Assembly (NCBI GenBank): GCA_900321005.1
Contig: ONUF01000013.1
Coordinates: forward strand, 1 to 43,029
DNA: 43,029 nt
Source of the DNA: an uncultured Bacteroidales bacterium
GTDB lineage: Bacteria > Bacteroidota > Bacteroidia > Bacteroidales > Paludibacteraceae
Direction: 5' to 3'
Part shown: in pieces, positions 15,482 to 24,863 of the stretch
Position numbering within the stretch: the first letter of the stretch is position 1
Layout: each line of letters starts with the position of its first letter
Notes under the pieces: model-generated
What the model was told of the DNA's origin: nothing
The model's database searches: none
What the model saw: the letters and a program-made list of their open reading frames with translations, nothing else
Position numbers and translations under genes: made by a program

Positions 15482-18331
15482 ATGAGTGAATTAGCGCAGT
15501 TTATATTTGAACCGTCGATCACGCAGTCGCTGTTGTGGCTGACGATCGTGATGACCATCGGTCTATGGTTGGGAGAGAAGGCAAAGATCGGCCATTTTTC
15601 CCTGGGTGTCACGTGGGTGCTCTTTATCGGCATTGCCCTGGCATCCTTAGGCGTCAAGATCGACCATGCGGTTGGGCAGTTCGCCAAAGACTTCGGTCTC
15701 ATACTCTTCGTCTATTCCATTGGTTTGCAGGTCGGACCGTCTTTCTCTCCCTTTAAAAAGGGAGGATTGCAGCTCAACATGCTGGCAGCCGCTATCGTGC
15801 TGCTCGGCTGCGTATGCACGATCGCTTTACATTATATCACGGGCATCGACATGTCCACCTTGGCGGGTGTCATGTCCGGTGCTACGACTTCTACGCCTTC
15901 GCTGGCCGCTGCCCAACAGGCCTATTTTGACCTGACCGGCACGTCTAACCCCGATATCGCGACAGGCTATGCGGTCGCTTATCCCCTCAGTATAGTAGGA
16001 GTAATCCTGGCCTTCGAGCTCATACGTAAGTCCTTTAAAGTCAGTCTTCCCGAAGAAGAGAAACGGCTGAAAGAGGCGGCCCGCGAGACCACCGAAGAAC
16101 CTATTTGCGTGGATTTGACGCTTAATAATCCGCAAATAGACACCCTTACGCTCGCCGAACTGCAGCGTCTATGCCCGATAAAAGAGATGATCGTCAGTCG
16201 TGTCATTCGAGTCGATGGTTCGGACGAATTGGTGAATGAACAGACGACCTTCCGGAACGGCGATACACTGCGTGTATTAACCGACCAACAGCATGTCGAT
16301 ATGCTGCGTCTGTTGGGTCAGATGAAGAACTACGACCTGCATGTGCAGAGTGAAAAATCCGACCATCTTATCTCCCGCCGTATCGCTGTCACGCGACCGG
16401 AATGCAACGGCAAGCGTATTCGTTCGTTTAACCTGCGCCAGCAGTACCACGCTACTATCACGCGTGTCAGTCGTGCCGGTATTGACCTGCTCGCTACACC
16501 CGATATGATTCTTCAGCTTGGCGACCGCCTGATGGTAGTCGGCGACAAAGACGATGTAGGTAGGGTAGCAGAGACCTTCGGTAATGAGCTCAAGCGCCTC
16601 GATGTGCCGCATCTCTTGCCGGTATTTTTCGGCATGGTACTCGGTATATGCGTAGGCCTGCTGCCTATTCCGCTGCCCGGTTTGGGGACGACCTTTAAGT
16701 TAGGTCTCGTAGGCGGTTCACTCATCGTAGCCATCCTCATCGGCCATTACGGACCGTATTATAACATGGTCACTTTCTCCACCACATCAGCGAACATGAT
16801 GTTGCGGCAAGTGGGCCTGACGCTTTTCTTGGCGGCCTTGGGTCTCTCTGTAGGAGAGAACTTCGTGCCAACACTGGTCAACGGTGGTTATCTGTGGATT
16901 GGTTACGGTTTTATCATCACCATTGTGCCGCTGTTTGTGGTGGGCGGTATCGCGTATAAATGGCTGCATGTCAATTTCTTCAATGTGGTGGGCCTGCTGA
17001 TCGGTTCGATGACTTCGGCGATGTCCTTGCCGTACGCGCAGTCGCTCTCGTCGGAGAACAACCAAGCTGCGGTTTGTTACGCCACCGTCTATCCGTTTAC
17101 CACTTTCCTGCGCGTGATGGCTGCCCAACTCTTAGTGCTGATCTTCTGCTCGTTTACCACGCCGGACAGCATCGCGCCGCAAGCTCTGCCGGCCACTGTT
17201 AACACGGCGCTCGGCGAAGAATACGGACCGACGCTGACGATGGATGACAACACGCTGTACTTTGTGGGCCTGAACCGCGGAGAGACGAATGTGACGGAAG
17301 ATATCTTTGTGGCCCGTCGTGATCGCAAGACCGGCGAGTGGAGTGCCGCGCAGACAGTGCCCGGTTTATGCAGTCCGTATCGTAACGAAGCACCGACATC
17401 CGTCTCCGGAGACGGCCGCACGATGTTGGTCTTCGTCGAAGGCCGCATGTGCTTCTCTGTACGCGGGCCGCAAGGATGGTCGGAGCCCCGTCCCCTTCCG
17501 CGACACCTGCAGTTAGGTAACTGGCAAGCCGACGCGATGATAACCGCCGACGGCAGCGCCTTGCTTTTTGCCGCCAATTATCCCGTTGAAAACGAAGAAA
17601 AAGCGAGCCTTAATATCTTTGTAAGTGAACGCACCGAAAGCGGGTGGGGCACACCGTACTCTATCGGACCGCTCATCAATACTGCAGGCATGGAGCGCTC
17701 GCCTTTCCTGCATCCCGACATGAAGACCCTTTATTTCTCTTCGGATCGCGAAGGCACGCTCGGCGAACTTGATGTATGGGTGTCAAGGCGCTTGGCCGAC
17801 ACGTGCTGGAACTGCTGGTCCGAACCCGAAAACCTCGGACCGACCATCAACACCGCCGGTCGGGACTGCTGGTATAAGATCTCGGCGGACGGTAAGACGG
17901 CTTACTATGCCCAGAAAAGCGGCCGCAGGCATGATATCTATACCGTCACGCTGCCGGAAGACAAGCGCCCGGAGCCTATTACGGTGCTTAGCCGGAACGA
18001 AGCGGTAGCTATCAACAACCTGCTCTTTGAGACCGCCAGTGACCAAATCCTGCCCGTCTCGCTGCCGGAACTGAAACGTATCGCCCTTTTCGTGCAAACA
18101 TACGGCTACGCCGTACGACTCGCCGGACACACGGATAATATCGGTCAACCCGAAGCCAACAAAGATCTCTCGCAGCGCCGCGCGGAGTCCGTAAAACGCC
18201 AATTGGTAGAATACGGTTGCGACGAAGCGAAAATCAAAGCCTTCGGTTACGGAGATACCAAACCTGTGGCCTCCAATGACACCGAAGAAGGACGTCAACA
18301 AAACAGACGCGTAGAGATAACAATACAATAA
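15482..18331 (+). CDS. Fusion of an AspT/YidE-type transporter with a PD40 propeller and an OmpA domain
   Basis: One uninterrupted frame of 949 residues. Residues 1-558 are a complete transporter of the aspartate-alanine exchanger (YidE/YbjL) type: a hydrophobic half, two RCK_C/TrkA_C-like domains at about 206-285 and 298-370, and a second hydrophobic half whose last helix is at 545-558 (MAAQLLVLIFCSF). The natural family ends at about this point. From about 575 to 810 come PD40 beta-propeller repeats (YGPTLTMDDNTLYFV, RSPFLHPDMKTLYFSSDREG, DCWYKISADGKTAYYAQ). Residues 841-949 are an OmpA-type peptidoglycan-binding domain (AGHTDNIG, DLSQRRAESVKRQL, NRRVEI). If the C-terminus is periplasmic, the transporter would be tied to the cell wall. 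A recent gene fusion by deletion is the alternative. Confidence 0.9.
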   Translation: MSELAQFIFEPSITQSLLWLTIVMTIGLWLGEKAKIGHFSLGVTWVLFIGIALASLGVKIDHAVGQFAKDFGLILFVYSIGLQVGPSFSPFKKGGLQLNMLAAAIVLLGCVCTIALHYITGIDMSTLAGVMSGATTSTPSLAAAQQAYFDLTGTSNPDIATGYAVAYPLSIVGVILAFELIRKSFKVSLPEEEKRLKEAARETTEEPICVDLTLNNPQIDTLTLAELQRLCPIKEMIVSRVIRVDGSDELVNEQTTFRNGDTLRVLTDQQHVDMLRLLGQMKNYDLHVQSEKSDHLISRRIAVTRPECNGKRIRSFNLRQQYHATITRVSRAGIDLLATPDMILQLGDRLMVVGDKDDVGRVAETFGNELKRLDVPHLLPVFFGMVLGICVGLLPIPLPGLGTTFKLGLVGGSLIVAILIGHYGPYYNMVTFSTTSANMMLRQVGLTLFLAALGLSVGENFVPTLVNGGYLWIGYGFIITIVPLFVVGGIAYKWLHVNFFNVVGLLIGSMTSAMSLPYAQSLSSENNQAAVCYATVYPFTTFLRVMAAQLLVLIFCSFTTPDSIAPQALPATVNTALGEEYGPTLTMDDNTLYFVGLNRGETNVTEDIFVARRDRKTGEWSAAQTVPGLCSPYRNEAPTSVSGDGRTMLVFVEGRMCFSVRGPQGWSEPRPLPRHLQLGNWQADAMITADGSALLFAANYPVENEEKASLNIFVSERTESGWGTPYSIGPLINTAGMERSPFLHPDMKTLYFSSDREGTLGELDVWVSRRLADTCWNCWSEPENLGPTINTAGRDCWYKISADGKTAYYAQKSGRRHDIYTVTLPEDKRPEPITVLSRNEAVAINNLLFETASDQILPVSLPELKRIALFVQTYGYAVRLAGHTDNIGQPEANKDLSQRRAESVKRQLVEYGCDEAKIKAFGYGDTKPVASNDTEEGRQQNRRVEITIQ

Positions 18332-18340
18332 TCACTATTT

Positions 18341-19858
18341 ATGAAAAAATTCTTCTTTTTAGCAGCCCTGCTGCCCCTATTGAGCTTTGCTCAAGAACGT
18401 ATCATGGTCATCGCCGACCCGCACGTATTGCCGCAGTCGATCATTGACCAGGAAGCCAATTTTGACGAGTACATGCAGACCCAGCGTAAGATGTTGGACC
18501 TCAGTGAACCGATTTGGCATGCCCTGTTGGACACCGCGTTGAAGCACAAACCGGACCTGGTACTCATCCCCGGTGACCTCACCCGTGATGGTGAGACTGC
18601 AGCGCACGATACGGTTTCGAACGGCATTGCACGCTTGCAAGCAGCCGGTATTCGCACGCTGGTTATTCCGGGAAACCATGACCTGCCTGGCAATAACTGG
18701 GAGGCGCTGTATCCGGGTACTTTTGAGAACGCCGAGACGGATGCTGACTCGCATTCCTTTGCCGTAGAACCCATCAAGGGACTGACGGTAATCGGTATCG
18801 ACGGGTCGGACGGCAAGGCCTCTATCGGTAAGTTGTCGTCGGCTACCCAGGCTTGGATCATGGCGCAAGCAGACGCAGCTGTTGCCAAAGGCAACATGAT
18901 CATTGCGATGACGCACTGGCAGATCCTGGAGCATTTCGATGGACAAGCCACCCTCGAGAGTTCGTGCCGTTTCAACAATGCGGATGAACTGCGTGACCAA
19001 CTCATGCATCACGGCGTACACCTCGTGCTCACCGGCCATTTCCACGTCAACGGTATCACGACCTTCCGCGACACCACCGGCCTGACGAACGACAGCCTCG
19101 TAGAGATCACCACCGGTTCGCCAATCACTTATCCGTGCCCTTACCGCTGGCTTACGATCTCTTCCGACCGCAAACGTGTAGCCGTAGAGACCGAGTATAT
19201 CCAATCCTTAAAGGACATCGCAGACCTCAACGCTTACAGCCGCGACTGGATGTATGAGCACACCCAGAATATGGTTCCCGGTCTCGCTACCCGAGCATGG
19301 TCAAAAGTGTTTGCCAAATGGGACGAGAAAATCGTACCGATGCTGGAGCAGGTGCACCTGGAAGCGTATGCAGATATGTTGAAAGGCTTTTTACCGCAAG
19401 ACGAGGAAACACAGATAGCGCTCGCACAAACCTACCTGGCGAAGCCCGCTTCCAACCTCTATCTCTTCCATTCGGAGGCGAACGAAAACGAACATCCACA
19501 AGAAGGAAAAGCGTTCGCTGACGCGGTCTATGCGGGTATAGAAGGTATGATGGATGATATATTCGGTACAGATTGGATGGGAAAAGCGCTTAAGGGGATT
19601 TTCCTGCCTTTTGCGCTCGCAGCTGTAGAAGAACCTGTTCAGTCAATGGTAGAAGATAAGACCTTACGGAACACGCCTCACGCCGATGTTACCGATGACT
19701 TGCATCCTATATTATATATCAATGATGCCGAGCGTACAGGCTTCGAGTCGTTGAAAGACGAAGCATCGCGCGCTATCAAATTTATCCTTAATGGACAGCT
19801 ATTCATCCGGAAGGGTGACCGTCTTTACACGCCGCAAGGACAACAAATAGCGCAATAA
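18341..19858 (+). CDS. Secreted calcineurin-like metallophosphoesterase
   Basis: A 505-residue protein with a signal peptide at 1-18 (MKKFFFLAALLPLLSFAQ). The metallophosphoesterase core is complete: IADPH (D26, H28), GDLT (D79), GNHD (N112-D114), a later MTHW histidine and the GHFH pair. These bind the two metals of a periplasmic or surface phosphohydrolase; the substrate is not predictable. The C-terminal 180 residues are helical and less conserved. It starts 9 nt after the fusion gene and ends shortly before a terminator. Confidence 0.93.
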   Translation: MKKFFFLAALLPLLSFAQERIMVIADPHVLPQSIIDQEANFDEYMQTQRKMLDLSEPIWHALLDTALKHKPDLVLIPGDLTRDGETAAHDTVSNGIARLQAAGIRTLVIPGNHDLPGNNWEALYPGTFENAETDADSHSFAVEPIKGLTVIGIDGSDGKASIGKLSSATQAWIMAQADAAVAKGNMIIAMTHWQILEHFDGQATLESSCRFNNADELRDQLMHHGVHLVLTGHFHVNGITTFRDTTGLTNDSLVEITTGSPITYPCPYRWLTISSDRKRVAVETEYIQSLKDIADLNAYSRDWMYEHTQNMVPGLATRAWSKVFAKWDEKIVPMLEQVHLEAYADMLKGFLPQDEETQIALAQTYLAKPASNLYLFHSEANENEHPQEGKAFADAVYAGIEGMMDDIFGTDWMGKALKGIFLPFALAAVEEPVQSMVEDKTLRNTPHADVTDDLHPILYINDAERTGFESLKDEASRAIKFILNGQLFIRKGDRLYTPQGQQIAQ

Positions 19859-19882
19859 ATTGACAAAAAAAGTGGAAAAGTG

Positions 19883-19911
19883 GCATACACTATTGTGTAT
19901 GTCATTTTTTT
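19883..19911 (+). terminator. Intrinsic terminator after the metallophosphoesterase gene
   Basis: Perfect hairpin CATACAC-TATT-GTGTATG followed by TC, A and eight T. The 3' arm and the T run also form the -33 region of the ATPase promoter. Confidence 0.75.
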
Positions 19912-19923
19912 TGTGTAACTTTG
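19893..19923 (+). promoter_or_regulatory. Promoter of the V/A-type ATPase operon
   Basis: The -33 element TTGTGTATGTC (19893-19903) and -7 element TAACTTTG (19916-19923) keep the 23-nt register. CCCGCAAA follows at the likely start site. The first gene starts at 19960. Confidence 0.8.
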
Positions 19924-19959
19924 CCCGCAAATTTGCATATCATATAAAATATCTATACA

Positions 19960-20544
19960 ATGAATCTTTCTGAATTAACTGACAAGATCTACGCGGAGGG
20001 CGTAGAAAAAGGCAATGTAGAGGCTAAGCAAATCGTTGAGAATGCGAACAAAAAAGCCGAAGAGATCATTGCTCAAGCAGAGAAAAAAGCTGCGTCTATC
20101 ATAGCCGACGCAGAGAGTAAGTCTGCGGACCTGGACAAGAAGACGCGCGCGGAGTTGAAGCTCTACGCCGAGCAGAGTGTCAACGCCGTGAAGACCGAGA
20201 TCGTGAACCTGCTGTCCGACAAAATTGCTGCCGACAGCGTAAAAGCCGCTACGGCAGACGCGAAGTTCATGCAGGGGCTGATCGCCAAGTTGGCGGAGCA
20301 GATGGCCAAGAACGGCGAGGTGCTCATCGAGGCCAAGGATGCGGACGCACTGAAGAAATACTTCTCCGCGAATGCCAAAGGACTGCTCGAGAAAGGCGTG
20401 AAGATTGCCGAGGTGAAGGGTATCAAGACCGACTTTACCATCCAGCCGGCCAAGGGCGGCTACAAACTCGCCTTCGGAGACGCCGAGTTCATCGCGTATT
20501 TCAAGGAAATGCTTCGTCCCCAACTCGTAGAAGAACTGTTCTGA
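19960..20544 (+). CDS. atpE: V/A-type ATPase subunit E (peripheral stalk)
   Basis: The 194-residue protein has the layout of subunit E: a long N-terminal Ala/Glu/Lys-rich coiled coil (about 15-80, AKQIVENANKKAEEIIAQAE), and a globular C-terminal half ending PQLVEELF that caps the catalytic head. It links the head to the membrane stator. First gene of the operon, 37 nt after the -7 element. No separate subunit G/H gene is present. Confidence 0.9.
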   Translation: MNLSELTDKIYAEGVEKGNVEAKQIVENANKKAEEIIAQAEKKAASIIADAESKSADLDKKTRAELKLYAEQSVNAVKTEIVNLLSDKIAADSVKAATADAKFMQGLIAKLAEQMAKNGEVLIEAKDADALKKYFSANAKGLLEKGVKIAEVKGIKTDFTIQPAKGGYKLAFGDAEFIAYFKEMLRPQLVEELF

Positions 20545-20545
20545 T

Positions 20546-21169
20546 ATGACGTACGAGTATTTACTGGCCGGACTTCCTGAGTTAAAGGCAGGCTCAGACG
20601 CTCCTATCTCGTTGGACAAACTCAATGAGTTGCTCGACGAGTGTCTTGAGGCGTCGGATAAGGCGCTGCTGGACTTGCTGCGTGCTCCTATGGACGAAGC
20701 GACGCTGGCGGAAGGGCTGAAGGCAAGCAACAAGTTCGTGCGGGAGTGGTTTGCGTTCAACCGGGACATGAATAATGTGCTGGTAGCGCAGATATGCCGC
20801 AAGCACGGCTTTGATGTCAAGACTCAGATCGTCGGCGAGGGTGAAGTAGCGGAGCAACTGCGCACGCACACAAGCCAAAAAGACTTCGGCCTGAGTGAGG
20901 TGATGGACGAGTACCAGGAAATCCTTGCGCTCGCGCAGATAGAGAACCTCATGGATCGTGAGAAAGCGATCGACGCCATCCGCTTCGAGTGGCTGCAATC
21001 CCGCACGGAGTTCGATTTCTTCTCGTCGGAGATGGTGTTTGCTTACTACCTGGAGGCTATCATGCTGCATAGATGGAGTATCCTGACCATCGAAGAAGGC
21101 GAGAAAGTCTTCCGCGAGTTAGTGAAAGACATGAAGAAAGGTGTGAATTTAAATAATACAACTATATGA
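20546..21169 (+). CDS. DUF2764 family protein, subunit C-like component of the V/A-ATPase
   Basis: 207 residues, almost all helical, starting MTYEYLLAGLPEL. DUF2764 genes lie between subunits E and A in Bacteroidota and Chlamydiae, in the place of subunit C, which couples stator and rotor. The sequence is too divergent to prove homology from reading alone, but position, size and helical content fit. It overlaps the subunit A start as ATGA. Confidence 0.85.
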   Translation: MTYEYLLAGLPELKAGSDAPISLDKLNELLDECLEASDKALLDLLRAPMDEATLAEGLKASNKFVREWFAFNRDMNNVLVAQICRKHGFDVKTQIVGEGEVAEQLRTHTSQKDFGLSEVMDEYQEILALAQIENLMDREKAIDAIRFEWLQSRTEFDFFSSEMVFAYYLEAIMLHRWSILTIEEGEKVFRELVKDMKKGVNLNNTTI

Positions 21170-22923
21170 CAACAGGAAAAGTTAAAGGTATCATTTCCAA
21201 CCTGGTGACCGTCGCTGTGGACGGACCGGTTGCGCAAAATGAGATTTGTTACATCTACATCGGTGAGACCAAACTGATGGCGGAGGTCATCAAGGTCATC
21301 GGTGCGAATGTGTACGCGCAGGTGTTCGAGTCCACCCGTGGCCTGAAAGTGGGCAATAAAGTGGAGTTCACCGGACACATGCTCGAAGTGACGCTCGGTC
21401 CCGGTCTTCTCAGCCGTAACTACGACGGATTGCAGAACGACCTCGACAAACTGACGGGCGTATTCCTCAAGCGCGGTGAGTATAACTTCCCGCTGGATAC
21501 CGAGAAGAAATGGGCGTTCAAACCGATCGCGAAAGTGGGCGACAAGGTAGAAGCCGCTTCTTGGCTCGGCGAAGTGGATGAGAACCACCAGCCGCATAAG
21601 ATCATGGTTCCCTTCGTCTTTGAGGGCACCTACACCGTGAAATCGATTGCCAAGGCCGGTGAGTACACCATCAACGAAGTGATGGCAGTACTGACCGATG
21701 CGGAGGGCAAGGATCACGAGGTGACGATGGTTCAGAAATGGCCGGTGAAGAAAGCCATCCTCGCTTATCGCGAGAAACCGCGTCCCTTCAAACTGCTGGA
21801 AACCGGCGTGCGTACCATCGACACCGCCAACCCGCTTTGCGAAGGCGGTACAGGCTTCATCCCGGGTCCGTTCGGAACGGGTAAGACCGTGCTCCAGCAC
21901 GCTATCTCCAAGCAAGCGGAGGCCGATATCGTGATCATCGCTGCCTGCGGTGAGCGTGCGAACGAGGTCGTAGAGACCTTCACGGAGTTCCCGGAACTTG
22001 ATGACCCGCACACGGGCCGTAAGCTCATGGAGCGTACCATCATCATCGCCAACACTTCGAACATGCCGGTCGCTTCCCGTGAGGCGTCTGTATATACCTC
22101 GATGACGATCGCGGAGTACTATCGCTCGATGGGTCTACGCGTCCTCCTCATGGCGGATTCCACCTCCCGATGGGCACAGGCGCTTCGTGAGATGTCCAAC
22201 CGTTTGGAGGAGCTTCCGGGACAGGACGCTTTCCCGATGGACCTCTCGGCGATCATCGGCGCTTTCTATGCCCGCGCAGGATATGTGTACCTTAATAATG
22301 GCGCAACAGGTTCGGTAACCTTCCTGGGTACGGTTTCGCCGGCCGGAGGTAACCTCAAAGAGCCTGTGACGGAGGGTACGAAGAAAGTGGCACGCTGCTT
22401 CTATGCTTTGGAGCAGGCTCGTGCCGACCGTAAACGCTACCCGGCGGTGAACCCGATTGACAGTTATTCGAAATATGTGGAATATCCGGAATTCGAGGAA
22501 TATATTTCGCAATTGATCGACAAAGACTGGCTGCCGATGGTTAATGACATGAAGACCTATATGCAGCGCGGAAAGGAGATCCAGGAGCAGATTAACATCC
22601 TCGGTGATGACGGTGTTCCGGTGGACTACCATGAGGCTTTCTGGAAGTCCGAAGTGATTGACTTTGTCATCTTGCAGCAAGATGCGTTCGATAAGATTGA
22701 TGCCGTATGTCCGCTCGAGCGTCAGCAGTACATGCTCCGCCTCGTGATAGATATCTGCAAGCACGACTACGACTTCGATAATTTCCTCGATGTAGTGGAC
22801 TATTTCAAGCGTATCATCAACCTCTGCAAGCAAATGAACTACTGCGAGTTCAAGTCCAAAGATTTTGAGGACTACCGCAAGAAACTCGATGAACTGTTAG
22901 CTGAAAAACAAATTAAAGATTAA
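21166..22923 (+). CDS. atpA: V/A-type ATPase catalytic subunit A
   Basis: The catalytic subunit of the rotary ATPase head, 585 residues. Walker A GPFGTGKT is at 234-241, and the catalytic region CGERANEVVETF follows. N-terminal beta-barrel and the bulge domain typical of V/A-type A subunits precede it. Length is normal. It starts inside the stop codon of the DUF2764 gene and is 5 nt from subunit B. Confidence 0.97.
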   Translation: MTTGKVKGIISNLVTVAVDGPVAQNEICYIYIGETKLMAEVIKVIGANVYAQVFESTRGLKVGNKVEFTGHMLEVTLGPGLLSRNYDGLQNDLDKLTGVFLKRGEYNFPLDTEKKWAFKPIAKVGDKVEAASWLGEVDENHQPHKIMVPFVFEGTYTVKSIAKAGEYTINEVMAVLTDAEGKDHEVTMVQKWPVKKAILAYREKPRPFKLLETGVRTIDTANPLCEGGTGFIPGPFGTGKTVLQHAISKQAEADIVIIAACGERANEVVETFTEFPELDDPHTGRKLMERTIIIANTSNMPVASREASVYTSMTIAEYYRSMGLRVLLMADSTSRWAQALREMSNRLEELPGQDAFPMDLSAIIGAFYARAGYVYLNNGATGSVTFLGTVSPAGGNLKEPVTEGTKKVARCFYALEQARADRKRYPAVNPIDSYSKYVEYPEFEEYISQLIDKDWLPMVNDMKTYMQRGKEIQEQINILGDDGVPVDYHEAFWKSEVIDFVILQQDAFDKIDAVCPLERQQYMLRLVIDICKHDYDFDNFLDVVDYFKRIINLCKQMNYCEFKSKDFEDYRKKLDELLAEKQIKD

Positions 22924-22928
22924 GGATT

Positions 22929-24257
22929 ATGGCAAAGGCTTTTCAAAAAATATATACGCAGATTTCTGCGATAACCAAGGCGACGCTGTCGCTTAAGGCC
23001 GAAGGAGTAGGTAATGACGAATTGGCATTGGTGAATGGCAAGTTGGCGCAGGTAGTGAAAATCCTCGGCGACGAGGTGACGCTGCAGGTGTTCCAGGGTA
23101 CCGAAGGTACGCCTACGAATGCCGAAGTAGTGTTCCTGGGCAAGGCGCCGAGTCTTAAAGTAAGTGACCAATTGGCAGGTCGTTTCTTCAACGCCTACGG
23201 CGATCCGATTGACGGCGGACCTGCTATCGAAGGTAAGGATGTCGAGATCGGCGGTCCTTCGGTGAACCCCGTACGCCGTAAACAGCCGTCGGAGCTCATC
23301 GCGACCGGTATCGCAGGTATCGACTTGAACAACACATTGGTATCCGGTCAGAAGATTCCGTTCTTCGCCGATCCGGATCAGCCGTACAACCAAGTGATGG
23401 CTAATGTGGCGCTGCGTGCGCAGGCCGACAAGATCATCCTCGGCGGTATGGGGTTGACCAATGACGACTACCTCTATTTCAAGAATGTGTTCACCAATGC
23501 GGGCGTGCTCGACCACATCATCTCGTTCGTTAATACGACCGAGAACCCGCCGGTAGAGCGACTTCTGATCCCGGATATGGCCCTGACCGCTGCAGAGTAT
23601 TTCGCGGTAGAGAAACACGAGAAAGTGCTCGTGCTCCTCACTGATATGACGCTCTACGCCGACGCACTGGCGATTGTATCCAACCGTATGGACCAGATTC
23701 CTTCGAAAGACTCTATGCCGGGTTCGCTCTATTCCGATCTCGCCAAGATCTACGAGAAGGCCGTTCAGTTCCCGGAGGAAGCAGGAGGCGGTTCGATCAC
23801 CATCATCGCTGTGACGACCCTCTCGGGCGGCGACATCACGCACGCTATTCCGGATAACACGGGTTATATCACGGAGGGTCAGCTCTACCTCCGCCGTGAC
23901 TCCGATATCGGTAAAGTCATCGTCGATCCGTTCCGCTCGCTGAGCCGTCTGAAACAATTGGTTGCAGGCAAGAAGACCCGCGAAGACCATCCGCAGGTAA
24001 TGAACGCAGCCGTTCGTCTGTATGCCGACGCAGCGAATGCCAAGACCAAGAAGGAGAATGGTTTCGACCTTACCGACTACGATGAGCGTTGCTTGAGCTT
24101 CGCCCGTGACTATAGCCGCGAGATTCTGGCGATCGATGTGAACATCAATACCGTTCAGATGCTCGATATCGCTTGGCAGCTCTTCGGCAAGTACTTCAAA
24201 CCCGAAGAGGTTAATATCAAACAAGCATTGGTAGATACATATTGGCCAAAAGCATAA
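22929..24257 (+). CDS. atpB: V/A-type ATPase subunit B
   Basis: The non-catalytic nucleotide-binding-fold subunit that alternates with A in the head. 442 residues, with no intact Walker A, as expected. Recognisable segments are FNAYGDPIDGGP, SGQKIPFFAD and the C-terminal DIAWQLFGKYFKPEEVNIKQ. Normal length. Subunit D starts 3 nt later. Confidence 0.96.
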   Translation: MAKAFQKIYTQISAITKATLSLKAEGVGNDELALVNGKLAQVVKILGDEVTLQVFQGTEGTPTNAEVVFLGKAPSLKVSDQLAGRFFNAYGDPIDGGPAIEGKDVEIGGPSVNPVRRKQPSELIATGIAGIDLNNTLVSGQKIPFFADPDQPYNQVMANVALRAQADKIILGGMGLTNDDYLYFKNVFTNAGVLDHIISFVNTTENPPVERLLIPDMALTAAEYFAVEKHEKVLVLLTDMTLYADALAIVSNRMDQIPSKDSMPGSLYSDLAKIYEKAVQFPEEAGGGSITIIAVTTLSGGDITHAIPDNTGYITEGQLYLRRDSDIGKVIVDPFRSLSRLKQLVAGKKTREDHPQVMNAAVRLYADAANAKTKKENGFDLTDYDERCLSFARDYSREILAIDVNINTVQMLDIAWQLFGKYFKPEEVNIKQALVDTYWPKA

Positions 24258-24260
24258 GTT

Positions 24261-24863
24261 ATGGCAATAACATATCAATTTAATAAAACATCGTTGCAGA
24301 GCCTGGAGAAGGACCTCAAGATGCGGCAGCGAACTTTGCCTACTTTGCAAAGCAAAGAGACGGCTTTGCGTCTCGAAGTGAAGAAGGCAAAGAAAGAACT
24401 CGAGGACTTGGATAAAGAAGTCGAGCGCCGCATCAAGGACTATGACCAAATGATAGCGCTTTGGGGCGAGTTTGACACTTCACTCATTCATGTGGACGAT
24501 GTGCGCATGTCTATCAAGAAGATAGCCGGTGTACGTGTACCCGTGCTGGATGAAGTCGTCTATTCGACCAAGGAGTTCTCGCTCTTCTCAAGTCCGAAAT
24601 GGTTCGCCGATGGCTTTGATCAACTCAAAACGATTGCGGATGTAGGTATCCGTCAGGAGTTTGTGCGGCGCAAAGTGGATTTGCTCGAGTATGCGCGGAA
24701 GAAAACCACGCAGAAAGTGAACCTCTTTGAGAAAGTACAGATCCCGGGCTACCAGGACGCGATCCGTAAGATCAAGCGCTTCATGGAGGATGAGGAAAAC
24801 CTCAATAAGTCCAGCCAGAAGATCGTAAAAGCAAAGAAAGGAGGACAGAGCGATGATCAGTAA
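24261..24863 (+). CDS. atpD: V/A-type ATPase subunit D (central shaft)
   Basis: 200 residues that form two long antiparallel helices, as in the rotor shaft: N-terminal NKTSLQSLEKDLKMRQRTLP and C-terminal KTTQKVNLFEKVQIPGYQDA. The central DVRMSIKKIAGVRVPV segment is family-typical. The last 11 nt overlap the subunit I start. No separate subunit F gene is seen in the operon. Confidence 0.94.
   Translation: MAITYQFNKTSLQSLEKDLKMRQRTLPTLQSKETALRLEVKKAKKELEDLDKEVERRIKDYDQMIALWGEFDTSLIHVDDVRMSIKKIAGVRVPVLDEVVYSTKEFSLFSSPKWFADGFDQLKTIADVGIRQEFVRRKVDLLEYARKKTTQKVNLFEKVQIPGYQDAIRKIKRFMEDEENLNKSSQKIVKAKKGGQSDDQ

Noticed and set aside
22920-24449. Minus-strand frame of 509 codons over subunits B and D
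   Set aside because: Covers two conserved genes on the other strand and contains no recognisable domain.
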